Shown here in pieces: positions 7,847 through 17,640 of a stretch of 64,000 nt of DNA. Each line of letters starts with the position of its first letter. The first letter of the stretch is position 1. Location: contig JBBELK010000380.1 in assembly GCA_037783545.1 (NCBI GenBank), positions 372,001 through 436,000 on the forward strand, written 5' to 3'. The notes under the pieces are model-generated. The model did not search any database. It saw only the letters and a list, made by a program, of their open reading frames with translations, and was not told the origin of the DNA. The stretch is from Henricia sp. BOLD:AAB3569. Taxonomy: Eukaryota; Echinodermata; Asteroidea; Spinulosida; Echinasteridae. The position numbers were made by a program, and so were the translations under genes.

Positions 7847-9038
7847 ACTTTTCTTCTACCGATTTTATTTTATATTTTAATTGAGACACCTCGTCTCTAC
7901 TGGCCGCCAATTCCTTTTGAGCGGCATCAACTTTCCATTGTATTTTCATTAGTTCGAGCGTATTCAATGTTAAGCTCTCTTTTGTAGTTGACATTGTATT
8001 AGCCGCATTAGCCAAGTCTCTAACTTTATATTGTTTGCCTTCGTACGTAATAAATTCTTCATTCGTAAAATTACCGGGATCTGTTTGTGAAGATTGATTG
8101 TCAGTACGCTCATTAATAAAAGAGGTTTCTTCAGTCTCATCTTCGTCAATGGTTTCGCTAGCGGGGAAAAATAAATCTTCATCCAGCGTTATTTTAAATT
8201 GTCCAGACCTAGCTATTAGTTCTTGAGGAGTAGCGCCGTTTACATCGGTTTCTACAATACTCGTTACTCCGATTACGAATTTAATTTCACCCTCGGGGAT
8301 ACCCAGAGCTCTAGCAATTTTTTTAAAGACTTTACCCTTATATGCGTCAAATAATGTTTTAACGGTAAGAGGTTCTCCACCTCGTTTTGTAATGCGATAA
8401 CTGTTTCCTTTCCATTTGGCATCTATACTTTTGTCTTCATTAACTTCAAACTTTACGTCTGGGTCGGGGACATATATAGTTGTTTTTATATAATCTTCTA
8501 TCGCCCCATCTCTAAGATCATCATCTTCAGTTACTCTTAACGTTACGTCTACCGAGTCTACGGTTGTATTTAGATCAGACTTTCCAGATTCCATGGGCTG
8601 TTGGGTCTTTTTTGGTCCTACTTCGAGACCTAGTCCGTTTCGAATGAAAGCGGTCTTATGTGCAACTAGAAGAGTATTTTTAGCATATGGATTTCCATCA
8701 GGTTTAATTAACAGGATGTCTCTCTTTTTCCACGTTACGTACAGTTTACTATCTTTTAACTTAAATTTATCATAGTCGATTATAGGCGGTTTATCTTTAC
8801 CGGCAATTTTATCGTAAAATGAATCTACTTGTTGTTTTCTTATTTCTATAGCATTACGACTAATAGTCTGCGAAGCGGTTTCAGTCGGCCGTCTCAGTCT
8901 GTCTAACCGCCCTTGTAGTCCTGGCGCTAGATCATCAAGATTGTCATCGTCATCCATTTCTTCATATTCTTCATCTTCTATCTCGGCCACTACTGGGTCT
9001 AAGTCTTCCATGGGTTTAAATTCACCGCCTTCAGCCAT
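7761..9038 (-). CDS. N-terminal part of coiled-coil/membrane structural protein
   Basis: 425 aa in this frame. The first 50 residues are very acidic (EDEEYEEMDDDDNLDDL), followed by RLDRLRRP and a region with repeated beta-like blocks (LKDSKLYVTWKKRDILL; KWKGNSYRITKRGG), then ALGIPEGEIKFVIGV. The last 90 residues form a coiled coil (LELMKIQWKVDAAQKELAAS). The final about 20 residues are basic and break the heptads, as expected after a frameshift; the following frame resumes the coiled coil. No catalytic motif is recognised. With the downstream ORF it would make a protein of about 640-670 aa that ends in the membrane. Confidence 0.72.
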   Translation of the reverse strand: MAEGGEFKPMEDLDPVVAEIEDEEYEEMDDDDNLDDLAPGLQGRLDRLRRPTETASQTISRNAIEIRKQQVDSFYDKIAGKDKPPIIDYDKFKLKDSKLYVTWKKRDILLIKPDGNPYAKNTLLVAHKTAFIRNGLGLEVGPKKTQQPMESGKSDLNTTVDSVDVTLRVTEDDDLRDGAIEDYIKTTIYVPDPDVKFEVNEDKSIDAKWKGNSYRITKRGGEPLTVKTLFDAYKGKVFKKIARALGIPEGEIKFVIGVTSIVETDVNGATPQELIARSGQFKITLDEDLFFPASETIDEDETEETSFINERTDNQSSQTDPGNFTNEEFITYEGKQYKVRDLANAANTMSTTKESLTLNTLELMKIQWKVDAAQKELAASRDEVSQLKYKIKSVEEKFATTASDGRARYDAKTFCPRRRYARLQK

Positions 9039-9090
9039 CCTTATTTGTTAATACAGATTAAATTTATTAATAACATTTTAAAATCATTTT

Positions 9091-9324
9091 TTAAACCGAA
9101 TTCATTACGTTTGGGGGTAATATACCCTGGGTAGTCAACCAACTCTTTGTAAGGTTGGCAAAAGTCAAGAGTGCAGTTATCTTAAAGACATCCATCAAGT
9201 CTGCCTTATCTATGTCTACGGATTTCATACTAAACAACTTTTTGCAAAACATTGCGTAACTGATCGTAATCCCAGACAATACCGCCGAGTGATAAACTGT
9301 GTTTGCTATCGTTTTGTCATTCAT
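9091..9324 (-). CDS. Small membrane protein (77 aa)
   Basis: A 77-aa protein: TVYHSAVLSGITISYAMFCK forms a first hydrophobic segment, then a short charged part (VDIDKADLMDVF) and a second moderately hydrophobic segment (KITALLTFANLTKSWL), ending GILPPNV. From memory, the same order of motifs recurs in short Polinton proteins next to the capsid genes. It sits in the capsid-side minus-strand run with 41- and 52-bp gaps to its neighbours. It is likely a virion or internal-membrane protein; the function is unknown. Confidence 0.7.
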   Translation of the reverse strand: MNDKTIANTVYHSAVLSGITISYAMFCKKLFSMKSVDIDKADLMDVFKITALLTFANLTKSWLTTQGILPPNVMNSV

Positions 9325-9365
9325 GTTTATTTATAATTAGATGCTATAATATTTAAATCATTTTT

Positions 9366-9773
9366 TTAATCTTCCATGTCTCGTAATTCTGGAGGTTTAG
9401 CGTCAACGGGGGCATCTCTGACGACGTTTGGTTTAACCTTTTCGTTAGAGTAGCTCGCAACATTTTTACTAGCGACTAATTTATATACATATATCGACGC
9501 CCCAACGCCTATTACAGCCACCAATGCGTACCACTCGTAGTTGTTGCCGCCGCTTTCCGTCGGAGTACTATCCGAGACCTTTAGTTCATTAGCCGCCTCT
9601 CTCAACTTGAAATTTTGCTCTTTAATAAGTTTGTTGTGAGCGGCGAGCTTCTTGCCGAGTTGTACTCGTTTAGGATCTTTTTGTTTGGTAGCGGTGATCT
9701 TTTTGATTTTAAGTTCTGGTTTGACTTCTTCTACGTGACTCGTTTCCTCGACTAGAGTATCTATAGTATCCAT
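9366..9773 (-). CDS. Single-pass membrane protein with KDPKRVQLGKKLAAHNK motif
   Basis: A 135-aa protein. The N-terminal half is charged and contains KDPKRVQLGKKLAAHNK (about residues 32-48), a motif that, from memory, recurs in Polinton/adintovirus minor proteins; its basic character suggests DNA or capsid contact. Residues of about 80-101 (WYALVAVIGVGASIYVYKLV) form one membrane span, followed by a 35-residue polar tail. No enzymatic motif is seen. Confidence 0.72.
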   Translation of the reverse strand: MDTIDTLVEETSHVEEVKPELKIKKITATKQKDPKRVQLGKKLAAHNKLIKEQNFKLREAANELKVSDSTPTESGGNNYEWYALVAVIGVGASIYVYKLVASKNVASYSNEKVKPNVVRDAPVDAKPPELRDMED

Positions 9774-9808
9774 TTTACTACAACTATATATTATAATTTA
9801 ATTAAAAA

Positions 9809-10033
9809 TCAATTTTCTTCATCTTTTTCTGATTGCAATTCATTTACAGTTTCAACTACAGCATCATCTTCTGCTTCTACAACTTCAACGTGACTAGCCG
9901 TAATTAAAAACGCGGTCAACGGGCCGACCAAGTGTCCGTAATTGAAGTAAACACCGCTAAGCAATCTACTCACGCTCGAGTTTACCGCCGGATTCGTCTC
10001 TAATTCAACGTGCAGCTTGGTCTCGTCGTCCAA
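9809..10033 (-). CDS. Small acidic protein with hydrophobic core (74 aa)
   Basis: A 74-aa protein with a weakly hydrophobic middle (GHLVGPLTAFLITASHVEVV) and a strongly acidic C-terminus. It lies in the same orientation between two better-supported genes, with 35- and 17-bp gaps, which is the main reason for accepting it. No family is recognised. Confidence 0.55.
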   Translation of the reverse strand: MDDETKLHVELETNPAVNSSVSRLLSGVYFNYGHLVGPLTAFLITASHVEVVEAEDDAVVETVNELQSEKDEEN

Positions 10034-10050
10034 GTTTAATCTTAATTTGC

Positions 10051-10464
10051 CTATATACCGAATTTGGGCAACGCAAATTTTACAATCTTGGTAAAGGCCG
10101 TAATTATCGGCAACCCGAGCCCTTTTATCATCTCCGCTCCAATCTTTGTTTCGTATAATTGTTCGAGTTTAGTCAGCGTCTCGTCGTTCATAGCCTCGAC
10201 TTCCTTTTGAGAGTAGTCTTTACCGAGGTACGATTTAGATTTGCCCGCGGCGACGACTTCCAACATTTTGCTCTTCAAATCCGGCTTATCTCTCATTACG
10301 CTTTCTAATTCCATTTTAGTTTTAAATATAGACGCTATTTTATTATATAGCTTTTTTACAAAAGTTAATTTACCGTTTAACTTGTACAATTGATAAGTAA
10401 TTGCAGATAGCAACGTCAATACGCCTATCTGGTATACTGAGTTTATTGCGTTACAACTGTCCAT
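10051..10464 (-). CDS. Small membrane-associated virion protein (YETKIGAEMIKGLG motif)
   Basis: A 137-aa protein. An N-terminal hydrophobic helix (VYQIGVLTLLSAITYQLYKL, residues 10-29) is followed by a basic linker, a helical region with LGKDYSQKEVEAMNDETLTK, then LYETKIGAEMIKGLG and a final amphipathic, hydrophobic segment. The KxGAEM-KxLG motif with a preceding helix is, from memory, a recurrent Polinton feature; a membrane-active or core role has been guessed for such proteins. The gene directly follows the packaging ATPase with a 47-bp gap. Confidence 0.72.
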   Translation of the reverse strand: MDSCNAINSVYQIGVLTLLSAITYQLYKLNGKLTFVKKLYNKIASIFKTKMELESVMRDKPDLKSKMLEVVAAGKSKSYLGKDYSQKEVEAMNDETLTKLEQLYETKIGAEMIKGLGLPIITAFTKIVKFALPKFGI

Positions 10465-10511
10465 GATCTATAATACCAAACGCAGTTATTTACAACGAAA
10501 AACGTAATTAT

Positions 10512-11132
10512 TTATAGTACGCTATAAGTTACCGGCGGGTCGGTCTTCAATATCAATTTCGTAAAATTTATATTCTTCAACTCGTACTCTATCTCTCGTA
10601 ATTTTTCTTTGGGTACTCCTCTATTTTCTTTCATACACTGGTTAAAAGATCCCTCGTCCTTGCAGTAAAACATGGCTATCCACTCTGTCTGTTCTCTAAA
10701 ATCCTTGAGCACGCTGTTGTATTTTTGGGTAAGCAACCAGCAAGAGTGATTGTCGTGTCGCCCGCTCATGGCCAGATTTGACAACTCGCAATTTTCGCAG
10801 TCTTTCAGACTCTTGCGGTATTTTATGTCTTGTCGAGAGCTGCAGTCGTCGATGATAAACAGCGTGTGAAATCCCTTTAAAACGCTTCTGTATGAGCAGA
10901 GTGCCCGATTTAAATCTAATCCGTCCAAGTCGTTTAACACCACGCACTCGTCGCTCGTTATCCACTCGTAGTTGTAGTAGGTCTTGTTTTTATACACGGT
11001 CGGACACATAATTACTACGTATTCAAAGGTGTCTTTATACGCGCCCGACAGCAAATCTAAAATAAACTTGGTCTTGCCAGATTTCGTTCTTCCGCATATC
11101 AACGCGCAGTGGGGTTCCGTCGGTAGTTTCAT
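10512..11132 (-). CDS. Genome-packaging ATPase (A32/FtsK-HerA type)
   Basis: A 206-aa P-loop ATPase. Walker A is GRTKSGKTKF (residues 14-23) and Walker B is HTLFIIDDCSS (residues 89-99). A downstream MSGRHDNHSCWLLTQ fits the sensor region of viral packaging ATPases, in which a polar residue follows a strand. Proteins of this length and motif spacing pump DNA into preformed double-jelly-roll capsids in Polintons, adintoviruses and virophages. It is encoded immediately after the major capsid gene with a 1-bp gap, as in a single transcription unit. All catalytic motifs look intact. Confidence 0.93.
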   Translation of the reverse strand: MKLPTEPHCALICGRTKSGKTKFILDLLSGAYKDTFEYVVIMCPTVYKNKTYYNYEWITSDECVVLNDLDGLDLNRALCSYRSVLKGFHTLFIIDDCSSRQDIKYRKSLKDCENCELSNLAMSGRHDNHSCWLLTQKYNSVLKDFREQTEWIAMFYCKDEGSFNQCMKENRGVPKEKLREIEYELKNINFTKLILKTDPPVTYSVL

Positions 11133-11133
11133 T

Positions 11134-12405
11134 TTAATATTGAAGACTATTAAATCTACCCTCTCTAATTACTAATTGTGAATCCATGACCAAATAAATA
11201 TAGCACTTTAATTGGCCGGTCGTCTCGTCGGCCGACGTAAGCTCAATTTGGATACCTCCGCCGTGAGAACCAATGTGCCTGCCGCTTCCGTGGGCCGAGT
11301 TGTCGTCAGAAGTTCTGAAATCGAGCCAAAGGGCGTATTTGTCGGTCAGGTACCTGGACATCGCGATAGGAATCATTTCTACGTATTTCGACACGGCCGA
11401 TGGCATATGCGCTTCCGGGCCGTCTACAAAGTACTTGCAAATCTCGCCAAAGTGTTGATCGCGCCTAAACTCTGGAACGTACAACGCTTCCGGCATTCCC
11501 TCGACTTGAACTTTTACTTTAGTCAAGTCCGGGTTATAACTGTTTTGCGGGTTCTTGTCGGTCAAGTCCTTAAAAATTAAAAACACACCCTTTAAGCTCT
11601 TTACGTTGGTGTTAATGTTGAGGGTCCACGCGTTGTCCGCTTTATTTAGAATCTTTTCGTATTGGCGGTGGACTCTGTCGAAATAAAAAGAAACCCCGCT
11701 CTTGTACCTGCTTTTAATTTGACTAGCTAGTCTAGAATCATTTATTACTTCATACTGCAATTTCAAGTGAGTAATCTTGTAAGTCGCGGCGTCGTCGGTA
11801 GACTTGACGACCCTAGAGTGATCGTTCCACTTTATGGCAAACGGCAGTTTACCCTCTAATCCACTCGGGTAAAACGGGTGATGGTCGGTTAAAATTCCAA
11901 TGTCTAACGGAATGGAGTAAAACTTGCCGTAAGTGTTTGCCACCGCCACGTCGCCCTTGTTTGTTTTTACCGCGTCGTCGGCTTCCGTCCTGAGTTTAGT
12001 TACGTTTTCTTTTTCAATACCGAAAAGACTCAAATTATTTTGGTGATGAGGCGATATCCAGTGATCTTTATAAGACTGATAGACGTCGTAATCGTCCAAG
12101 TTGTAAATCTCGTTGCCGTTCATAGAAATTCGCATCTGCTTTACTATATTGCGAGACACGTTGTTGTAAAGAGTTTTGTTATCGTCCGTGTCGCTATTTA
12201 ATACTATTCTAAATATCAACAATGCCGTCCCCGGAATCAACACGTCGTCGTTGGTCAATTTGGGGAAATCTAGATTAAAAGTACTGCCGGCGCTCGCGGT
12301 CTCTGCAGACACCTCGGCGCAAATTAACCTTCTCTGGCCTTTAATAGAATTTGGGTTTTTGATTTCTCTGTAAGGATCAATTTTCTCTCCAAAGTGTCTA
12401 TTCAT
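11134..12405 (-). CDS. Major capsid protein, double jelly-roll
   Basis: A 423-aa protein. Recognisable blocks are the N-terminal RRLICAEVSAETASAGSTFN; MRISMNGNEIYNLDDYD; PLDIGILTDHHPFYPSGLEG; a middle GVSFYFDRVHRQYEKIL; SLKGVFLIFKDL; and a C-terminal LWLDFRTSDDNSAHGSGR followed by the beta-strand LKCYIYLVMDSQLVI. These match Polinton/adintovirus hexon-like capsid proteins, whose trimers tile an icosahedral shell. The length and position next to the packaging ATPase agree. The reading frame is complete, with no stop or frame break, so the element retains capsid-coding capacity despite its dead polymerase. Confidence 0.92.
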   Translation of the reverse strand: MNRHFGEKIDPYREIKNPNSIKGQRRLICAEVSAETASAGSTFNLDFPKLTNDDVLIPGTALLIFRIVLNSDTDDNKTLYNNVSRNIVKQMRISMNGNEIYNLDDYDVYQSYKDHWISPHHQNNLSLFGIEKENVTKLRTEADDAVKTNKGDVAVANTYGKFYSIPLDIGILTDHHPFYPSGLEGKLPFAIKWNDHSRVVKSTDDAATYKITHLKLQYEVINDSRLASQIKSRYKSGVSFYFDRVHRQYEKILNKADNAWTLNINTNVKSLKGVFLIFKDLTDKNPQNSYNPDLTKVKVQVEGMPEALYVPEFRRDQHFGEICKYFVDGPEAHMPSAVSKYVEMIPIAMSRYLTDKYALWLDFRTSDDNSAHGSGRHIGSHGGGIQIELTSADETTGQLKCYIYLVMDSQLVIREGRFNSLQY

Positions 12406-12457
12406 CTTTATTTTACTATATAATAATGATAATTTTATATTTAAATTTTTACCGCTT
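12406..12457. promoter_or_regulatory. AT-rich divergent promoter region (capsid / 143-aa gene)
   Basis: A 52-bp AT-rich spacer between divergent start codons contains TATATAATAATGATAATTTT-like runs on both strands. It is the only upstream space for the capsid operon (minus) and the 143-aa gene (plus), so it most likely holds both promoters. Confidence 0.45.
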
Positions 12458-12889
12458 ATGATTAAAATGGTGTCGATAGCGATGATGCTTGGTGGAGCCG
12501 TATTGAATGCGGTTGCGTTCTCGGGGTCAAATTTCTTGGTTGCTAAACTCGGAAAAGACGACGAAGAACGTAAACGATACGACTTGGCGTTAGAACAACT
12601 TACTACCGCTAAGCAACAATTTGAAAAGAGCCGCTTAAAATATTTGGATTACTTAAACGACCGGCTCAGAAAAGAAGCTCACGCTCAGCGTACTTTTAGC
12701 GACGTCGACGAGGCACTGTACGAGTACAACCAGCTCACCGGCGAAGATAACAAAATGCCGGTAGGATTAACTCGCGAGCCGAAATTGTCCGACTTTTACG
12801 CCAAGCCAGAACACGTAAAAGACGGAGAGCTAGTATTAATCGTGGGTGGTCTGGGTTTACTGACATTTTTGGTTTACAAATATATCTAA
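12458..12889 (+). CDS. Polinton membrane protein with two terminal hydrophobic segments (143 aa)
   Basis: A 143-aa protein. The N-terminus has a hydrophobic stretch with NAVAFSGSNFLVAKLG, the middle is a long charged helix (KQQFEKSRLKYLDYLNDRLR) with FSDVDEALYEYNQLTG, then REPKLSDFYAKPEHVKDGEL and a C-terminal membrane span (VLIVGGLGLLTFLVYKYI). This order of motifs recurs in Polinton proteins of marine invertebrates (from memory). It is encoded just upstream of the integrase with a 15-bp gap, suggesting one transcript. The role is unknown; it is likely a membrane or virion protein. Met4 is an alternative start. Confidence 0.78.
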   Translation: MIKMVSIAMMLGGAVLNAVAFSGSNFLVAKLGKDDEERKRYDLALEQLTTAKQQFEKSRLKYLDYLNDRLRKEAHAQRTFSDVDEALYEYNQLTGEDNKMPVGLTREPKLSDFYAKPEHVKDGELVLIVGGLGLLTFLVYKYI

Positions 12890-12904
12890 TTCAAATATAT
12901 AAGT

Positions 12905-13891
12905 ATGAACGACGAGAAATTTAGCAAGTTGTATTACGGACCGAGGGGATACTGGAAGGGCGACGGTGCGGTTAAAAATTTAGCTAAAATAGCAAAGACG
13001 AGTGAATCGGAATCTAGAAATTGGTTGCGCAAACAGGCAATGTGGCAAATTTATCTACCTCCGCCGACGTATATACCTAGGCCTACTTCTTTAAATTCTA
13101 GTTACGGAGTACCAAACGTCATGCATCAAGCCGACCTGTTGTTTTTACCCTACGACAAAAGCAAGTCTAAAACTTTCAAATACGCGTTGACGGTCGTGGA
13201 CGTCGCGAGTAGATATAAAGAAGCCGAGCCTCTAACTTCTAAGACCGCGGATCAAGTTACCGACGCCATCAACAAAATTTACGAGCGATCGCCTTTGACG
13301 TGGCCAAAGATTATTAAAGTAGACCCGGGTAGAGAGTTTATGGGCAATTTTAGCGCGCTCATGAATAAAAATGGCGTTATAGTACAACGCGGCATACCCG
13401 GATTACATCGAGCCCAGGGTATAGTAGAGAGATTCAACAGGTCATTAGCCGAGGTATTATTCGGCCATCAATACTCGAAAGAAATGCTAGACCCAAAGTC
13501 TAGAAATACAGAGTGGGTAAAGAGACTTCCCGGCGTAATCAAAGCTATGAATGACGAGGTGACGCGTTTGATCGGTAAGAAACCCGCAGACGCCATTAAA
13601 TTGAAGCGAGTCGAGCAGACAGCCGCAGCGCCCGGCACTAAAGAGACGCCGTTGGAAATTGGTAAAGATTTAGTCAGATACATGTATCAGCCGGGTGAAT
13701 CAGAGGGCGGTGAAAAGAGGCGAGCGACAGATCCCATATGGTCTCTTTCGACGTTTACGATCAAAGAGTACACGCGCACGCGCGGTCAACCAATATTGTA
13801 TTATTTAAACGACCCCGCTCCAAAGAGGTCTTTTGCGCGACAAGAGCTTCAAGTAGTGCCAGCGGGCACGGAGCTACCACCCGTAGAGTAG
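12905..13891 (+). CDS. Retroviral-type DDE integrase
   Basis: A 328-aa protein. The N-terminal GPRGYWKGDGAVKNLAK block is followed by the rve core with catalytic Asp77 (in MHQADLLF), Asp140 (IIKVDPGREF) and Glu175 (GIVERFNRSL), a D-x62-D-x34-E spacing typical of retrovirus-like integrases. The C-terminal part resembles the SH3-like/chromo-like tail region, with FTIKEYTRTRGQPILYYL. In Polintons it inserts the linear DNA and makes 6-bp target duplications. The frame is intact. Its last 43 bp overlap the end of the convergent polymerase gene. Confidence 0.95.
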   Translation: MNDEKFSKLYYGPRGYWKGDGAVKNLAKIAKTSESESRNWLRKQAMWQIYLPPPTYIPRPTSLNSSYGVPNVMHQADLLFLPYDKSKSKTFKYALTVVDVASRYKEAEPLTSKTADQVTDAINKIYERSPLTWPKIIKVDPGREFMGNFSALMNKNGVIVQRGIPGLHRAQGIVERFNRSLAEVLFGHQYSKEMLDPKSRNTEWVKRLPGVIKAMNDEVTRLIGKKPADAIKLKRVEQTAAAPGTKETPLEIGKDLVRYMYQPGESEGGEKRRATDPIWSLSTFTIKEYTRTRGQPILYYLNDPAPKRSFARQELQVVPAGTELPPVE

Positions 13892-16800
13892 TGTCCGTAC
13901 GCTAGTGTATTTATGCCGTCGTTTAAAAGAAATCTCTTTGTATCCAGAGGCGAAATTGCTAACTTGTTTTGAGTGATTGAGTAAATTTGATGTTTTTCGC
14001 TCTTTAAAATGTTTTGTTTTTCGTAAACCAGAGTAGATTTAAATAGAGATTTTTTGTACGAGTCTAGCGTCAGGTTGTCCCTGACCACCGCCCTTTTAAT
14101 GCCTTTTGCCTTTTTGATGACGTCTCGCTCCGTCTGAATGGCGTACAATTTCGGTCTGATGCACACCGCCTCTATAATCTGTTGGCCAGCGACCTCGTCT
14201 TTAAATTTGCCTATGACCTTTTTATTAGAGTCGTCGTACAGCTCGTGATCTTCAGGATAATTTGAAAAGTCGTACAAGCGCTTATACTTTGCCATGTCGG
14301 CGTATACGTCGTCGGTTTTAATTTCCAAGAGAAGGCTGTCGGTGTCGGTGTACACTAGACTCGCGTTATCTTTGTACTTGCTCTTCAAATGATTGTAATA
14401 AAAGTCGTACATTAACGTTTTCGACGAGTCGAGGATAGTCATTCCGCAGTAGATTGGCTTGTCCAGCACCGTCTATGTTGACCATAGCCAATTTGCAGTC
14501 TTCAAAGACGGTAGTAGATTCGTAATTCGGTAACGAGCACATTTTAGAAAGCTTCTTTTCGTCTTCTAATCTGACTAGCTCCGAGTTTAGTCGATTCCGC
14601 ACATTTTCCATCGTCTTACCAAAGACCGAATTGTTCATCAACTTAAAAAAGTCTTTTTCAAAATCCGATTTTGATTCTTTGCGAAGCTGAGTGTTTTTGT
14701 CGATGTACGACTTCATCTAATCAGTTTGCTTAAACGACAAAATTCTGTGAATCTTGGTCAACTTGATACCGAGGTTGAGATACAGTTTTAGAGTCTGATA
14801 GTGAACGACGTATTTAGTTCTATTTTTCAGAGTGCACGTTAATTTGTCCACGTCGGGTGGTGACAAGTCGTTTTTCTCGATTAGTCGTCGTTGATAATCC
14901 GAAAACCACTCTTGAGAGACGTTCAAGTTTTCCGGAGCTAGAGGATAGTCGTTGTGCTTGTCGTGTAATTCTTTCGGATATTCCAAGTCTACTTCCAAAA
15001 TGTATCCCCTCTCGGATTGAGCTTCCAATATTTTTAGTACGTCTTCCGTAAAGAATTTAATCTTTCTGTCGGTAAGCCATTTAAAGTCACCGACTGGCAG
15101 CGGTTGAGACATTGCCCACCCGTACAGGTTATTGGCGTCCAAATATTGTATAAACGTGCTCGGTTTTGTCTCGTCGTAATCTTGCAAGTACTTGTTGTTT
15201 GCTCTTACGTATCTCTTGGAACCGACGCTAGAAATTCCGCCCCTTATCCCGCGCTCTACAAAAAGATACATGTCGTAATCCGTCAGTAATTCTAGTTGAG
15301 CCTTTGAATGTTTTAGCAACGCGTCCCAACTGAGACCCGGAGATGTAAAGTAATTGGCGGGGTCTAGCCCGTAGTGCTCTAGGCAAGTCTGTCTAAAGTT
15401 TTGGAAAATGTCCGCCAACAACAACGTGTCGGTCTGTACGTACAGGTCGTGATATTCTCCCATATTAGCTATTTCAAATTCTCGCCAAGCTCTTTGAGCG
15501 TGCAAATAGTCCTCGTCGGATACGTTACCGTTGTTTAACTTGCTATAGAATTTTGATTTTGGCGGTAATTTAATCTCTTTAAATTTCTCGAAAGAGTCCA
15601 TGTACTCGTAAGGATAAACGCCCTTTTTCAAGATCAACTTGAATTTTTCTTCGTCTTGAGTCAGAGTTTTGAGCAAGTTAAATTGCTCTCTGGGGCATAT
15701 TTTACTAAGTTTGTCTAGAGAGCTAGCTAAAAAGTGAAACGAGTCGACAAATCTCAGTTGGCCTAGAGAAAACGAAATGTATTTTTCGGACGTCTTTGGT
15801 ATACAAAAAATGTCTCCGCTAAATTCAGAAATTCCTTGCATGAGCAAGTGCGCGTCGTAATTTTCCAAATTATGAAAAAAGACTGGGATTTTAGTTATTT
15901 TTGGTTTGATGGAGAGTTTCAGATTACAAGCGTTGTGAGCCGCACCCCTAAAGTTGCCGGTTATATGACAGTGGTCTCTCACCTTTGAAAAAGACTGAGT
16001 TTCCTTTTGACACTTTTCGCACCAGTAGACATCTTTACCATTCCGTTTTATTTTCTTTGACTTTGGTAACTCGCACGTACACTTTGATTGATCTAGTTGC
16101 CTAATGGGTACTCGCAAATCCAACAATTGTTTGACTCGTTAAATTTTACCTCGTCTTCTTTAGTGTAAATCATGTTTTGCGCAATTTCCTTTTCAAAAAG
16201 TTTGTTTATGTCAGATTCCTCTCTCTGTAAGTTTTCTAGTAGATGTCCAACCGCGTTTTCACGCCTATAATATTTTTTACTGAGTAGGTACCCGTCGTGT
16301 CTGACTACTACGTAAGACCACCCGCACGCAACGTGCTTTTGAGTTTTTATTGTTGCGTTGCCCGCTTTTTCTTCGTGAGGCACGATGAGAGATTCAAAGT
16401 AATATAATCTGACTACTAAAATGCTGCAGACAGCGAGGGCAAACGGGCTTCTTTTGTTTATGTTTGGTCTCGCTAAATAATAGTTTATTTAGATTTTGAT
16501 CCAGCAGTAATGATTTTTATCGCCGTCCGAGTATAGCATGAGGTTAATGACCTCACCCGACTCGCTTTGCGTAATGTATATCGGGTATATGCCATTCTTT
16601 TCGTCGTAACCAAACACGTTAATATTTATGTCGTTTTGTTTTTCAATCTTGTATATTTGACTTATCGGCGTCGGAAAAGTTATACCTCTAAAATTTAGCC
16701 CGTCGTCTTCTTTATAAATTGTTATACGATCGCGATTAACTCTACACTTTAATTTCTTAGTAACGTCATCTAAAAACTTGTCTTTAAATTTCCCAAGTGC

Positions 16801-17640
16801 GGCTCTTAATGCCCATCTTATACATTTATCGTCGACGTTTTTCACGTTGACGACGGCCTTTTTATGTTTTATGTAGTCCGGTAATTCTATGTAAGAGCTG
16901 CCCCTGATTGGCTTGTATTCCGTAAAGTTTATGTACAGAGTGTTTAGCTTAAACACGGACCACCCGCTCTTTTCAGTTTGAAATTCTTCTAGTTTCGCCT
17001 TTAGATTTTCTATATTACTATTTAACACTGGGTTAATGTCGCTGTTGTTTAAAACCAGTTCATTTCTCGTGCGGAATGTGATTTCTTTTTCTTCAATTTC
17101 CCCCTGCGAGTTTAATTTTCTTAGAGTTACGCGTAATCCCAACTGAAAATTATAATTTGGTTTGTTCCGTATCATTTCAAGCATTTTACCAGAAATTGTA
17201 TTTCTGTTGTATTTAAAGAAATTGACGTAATCCAAATTCTCGCGACCAATTTTTATTTCGTAATTTTGAATTACGTTGGCAAAGCGTTGAGGCACTATCC
17301 CCCCAAAATCTATTGGCTTTATGACCCCGCTGTATATAGGCCGCCAATAATTTCTTATCGACTCTAAGTAATCGCCCTTTGTGTACTTGTTATTTTTACC
17401 CGTGGCTTCAACCTTATTTATGTTATACTTGCCGATTAGCGGTAGCAGACTCTGTTTAGCTTGGCCTCTGATATGCTGAAATTCATCAGCATATCGCTTA
17501 ACCGTTTTAATTAGTTGTCTTCTCGTTCCAATTTTCTCACCGACGCCAATAACGGCCGGCAAATTTTCGTCGCTAATAAACTTGGTGAGTCGTTTTTTGT
17601 TCCATCCAGAATATCCCGTTGGCTTGTGACCAGTTGCCAT
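13849..17640 (-). pseudogene. PolB: Protein-primed family B DNA polymerase, broken
   Basis: Spread over five frame segments on the minus strand. 16489-17640 is the N-terminal domain (RGSSYIELPDYIKHKKAVVN; HYCWIK near its end). A C-x2-C finger lies near 16420-16450 and a second Cys/His finger with RDHCHITGNFRGAAHN near 15960. The exonuclease signatures (FFHNLENYDAHL; YVQTDTLLLADIF) and polymerase motif A (DANNLYGWAMS) lie in 14717-16126; motif B (NNSVFGKT) in 14366-14716; motif C (YTDTDS) in 13849-14469. Breaks are frame changes near 16490, 16395-16420, 16093-16126 and 14470, and an in-frame TAG at 14717-14719. The start is inside the right TIR. The enzyme would copy the element from terminal-protein-primed ends; this copy cannot make it in one piece. 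Sequencing error at homopolymers could explain some breaks but hardly all. Confidence 0.9.
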
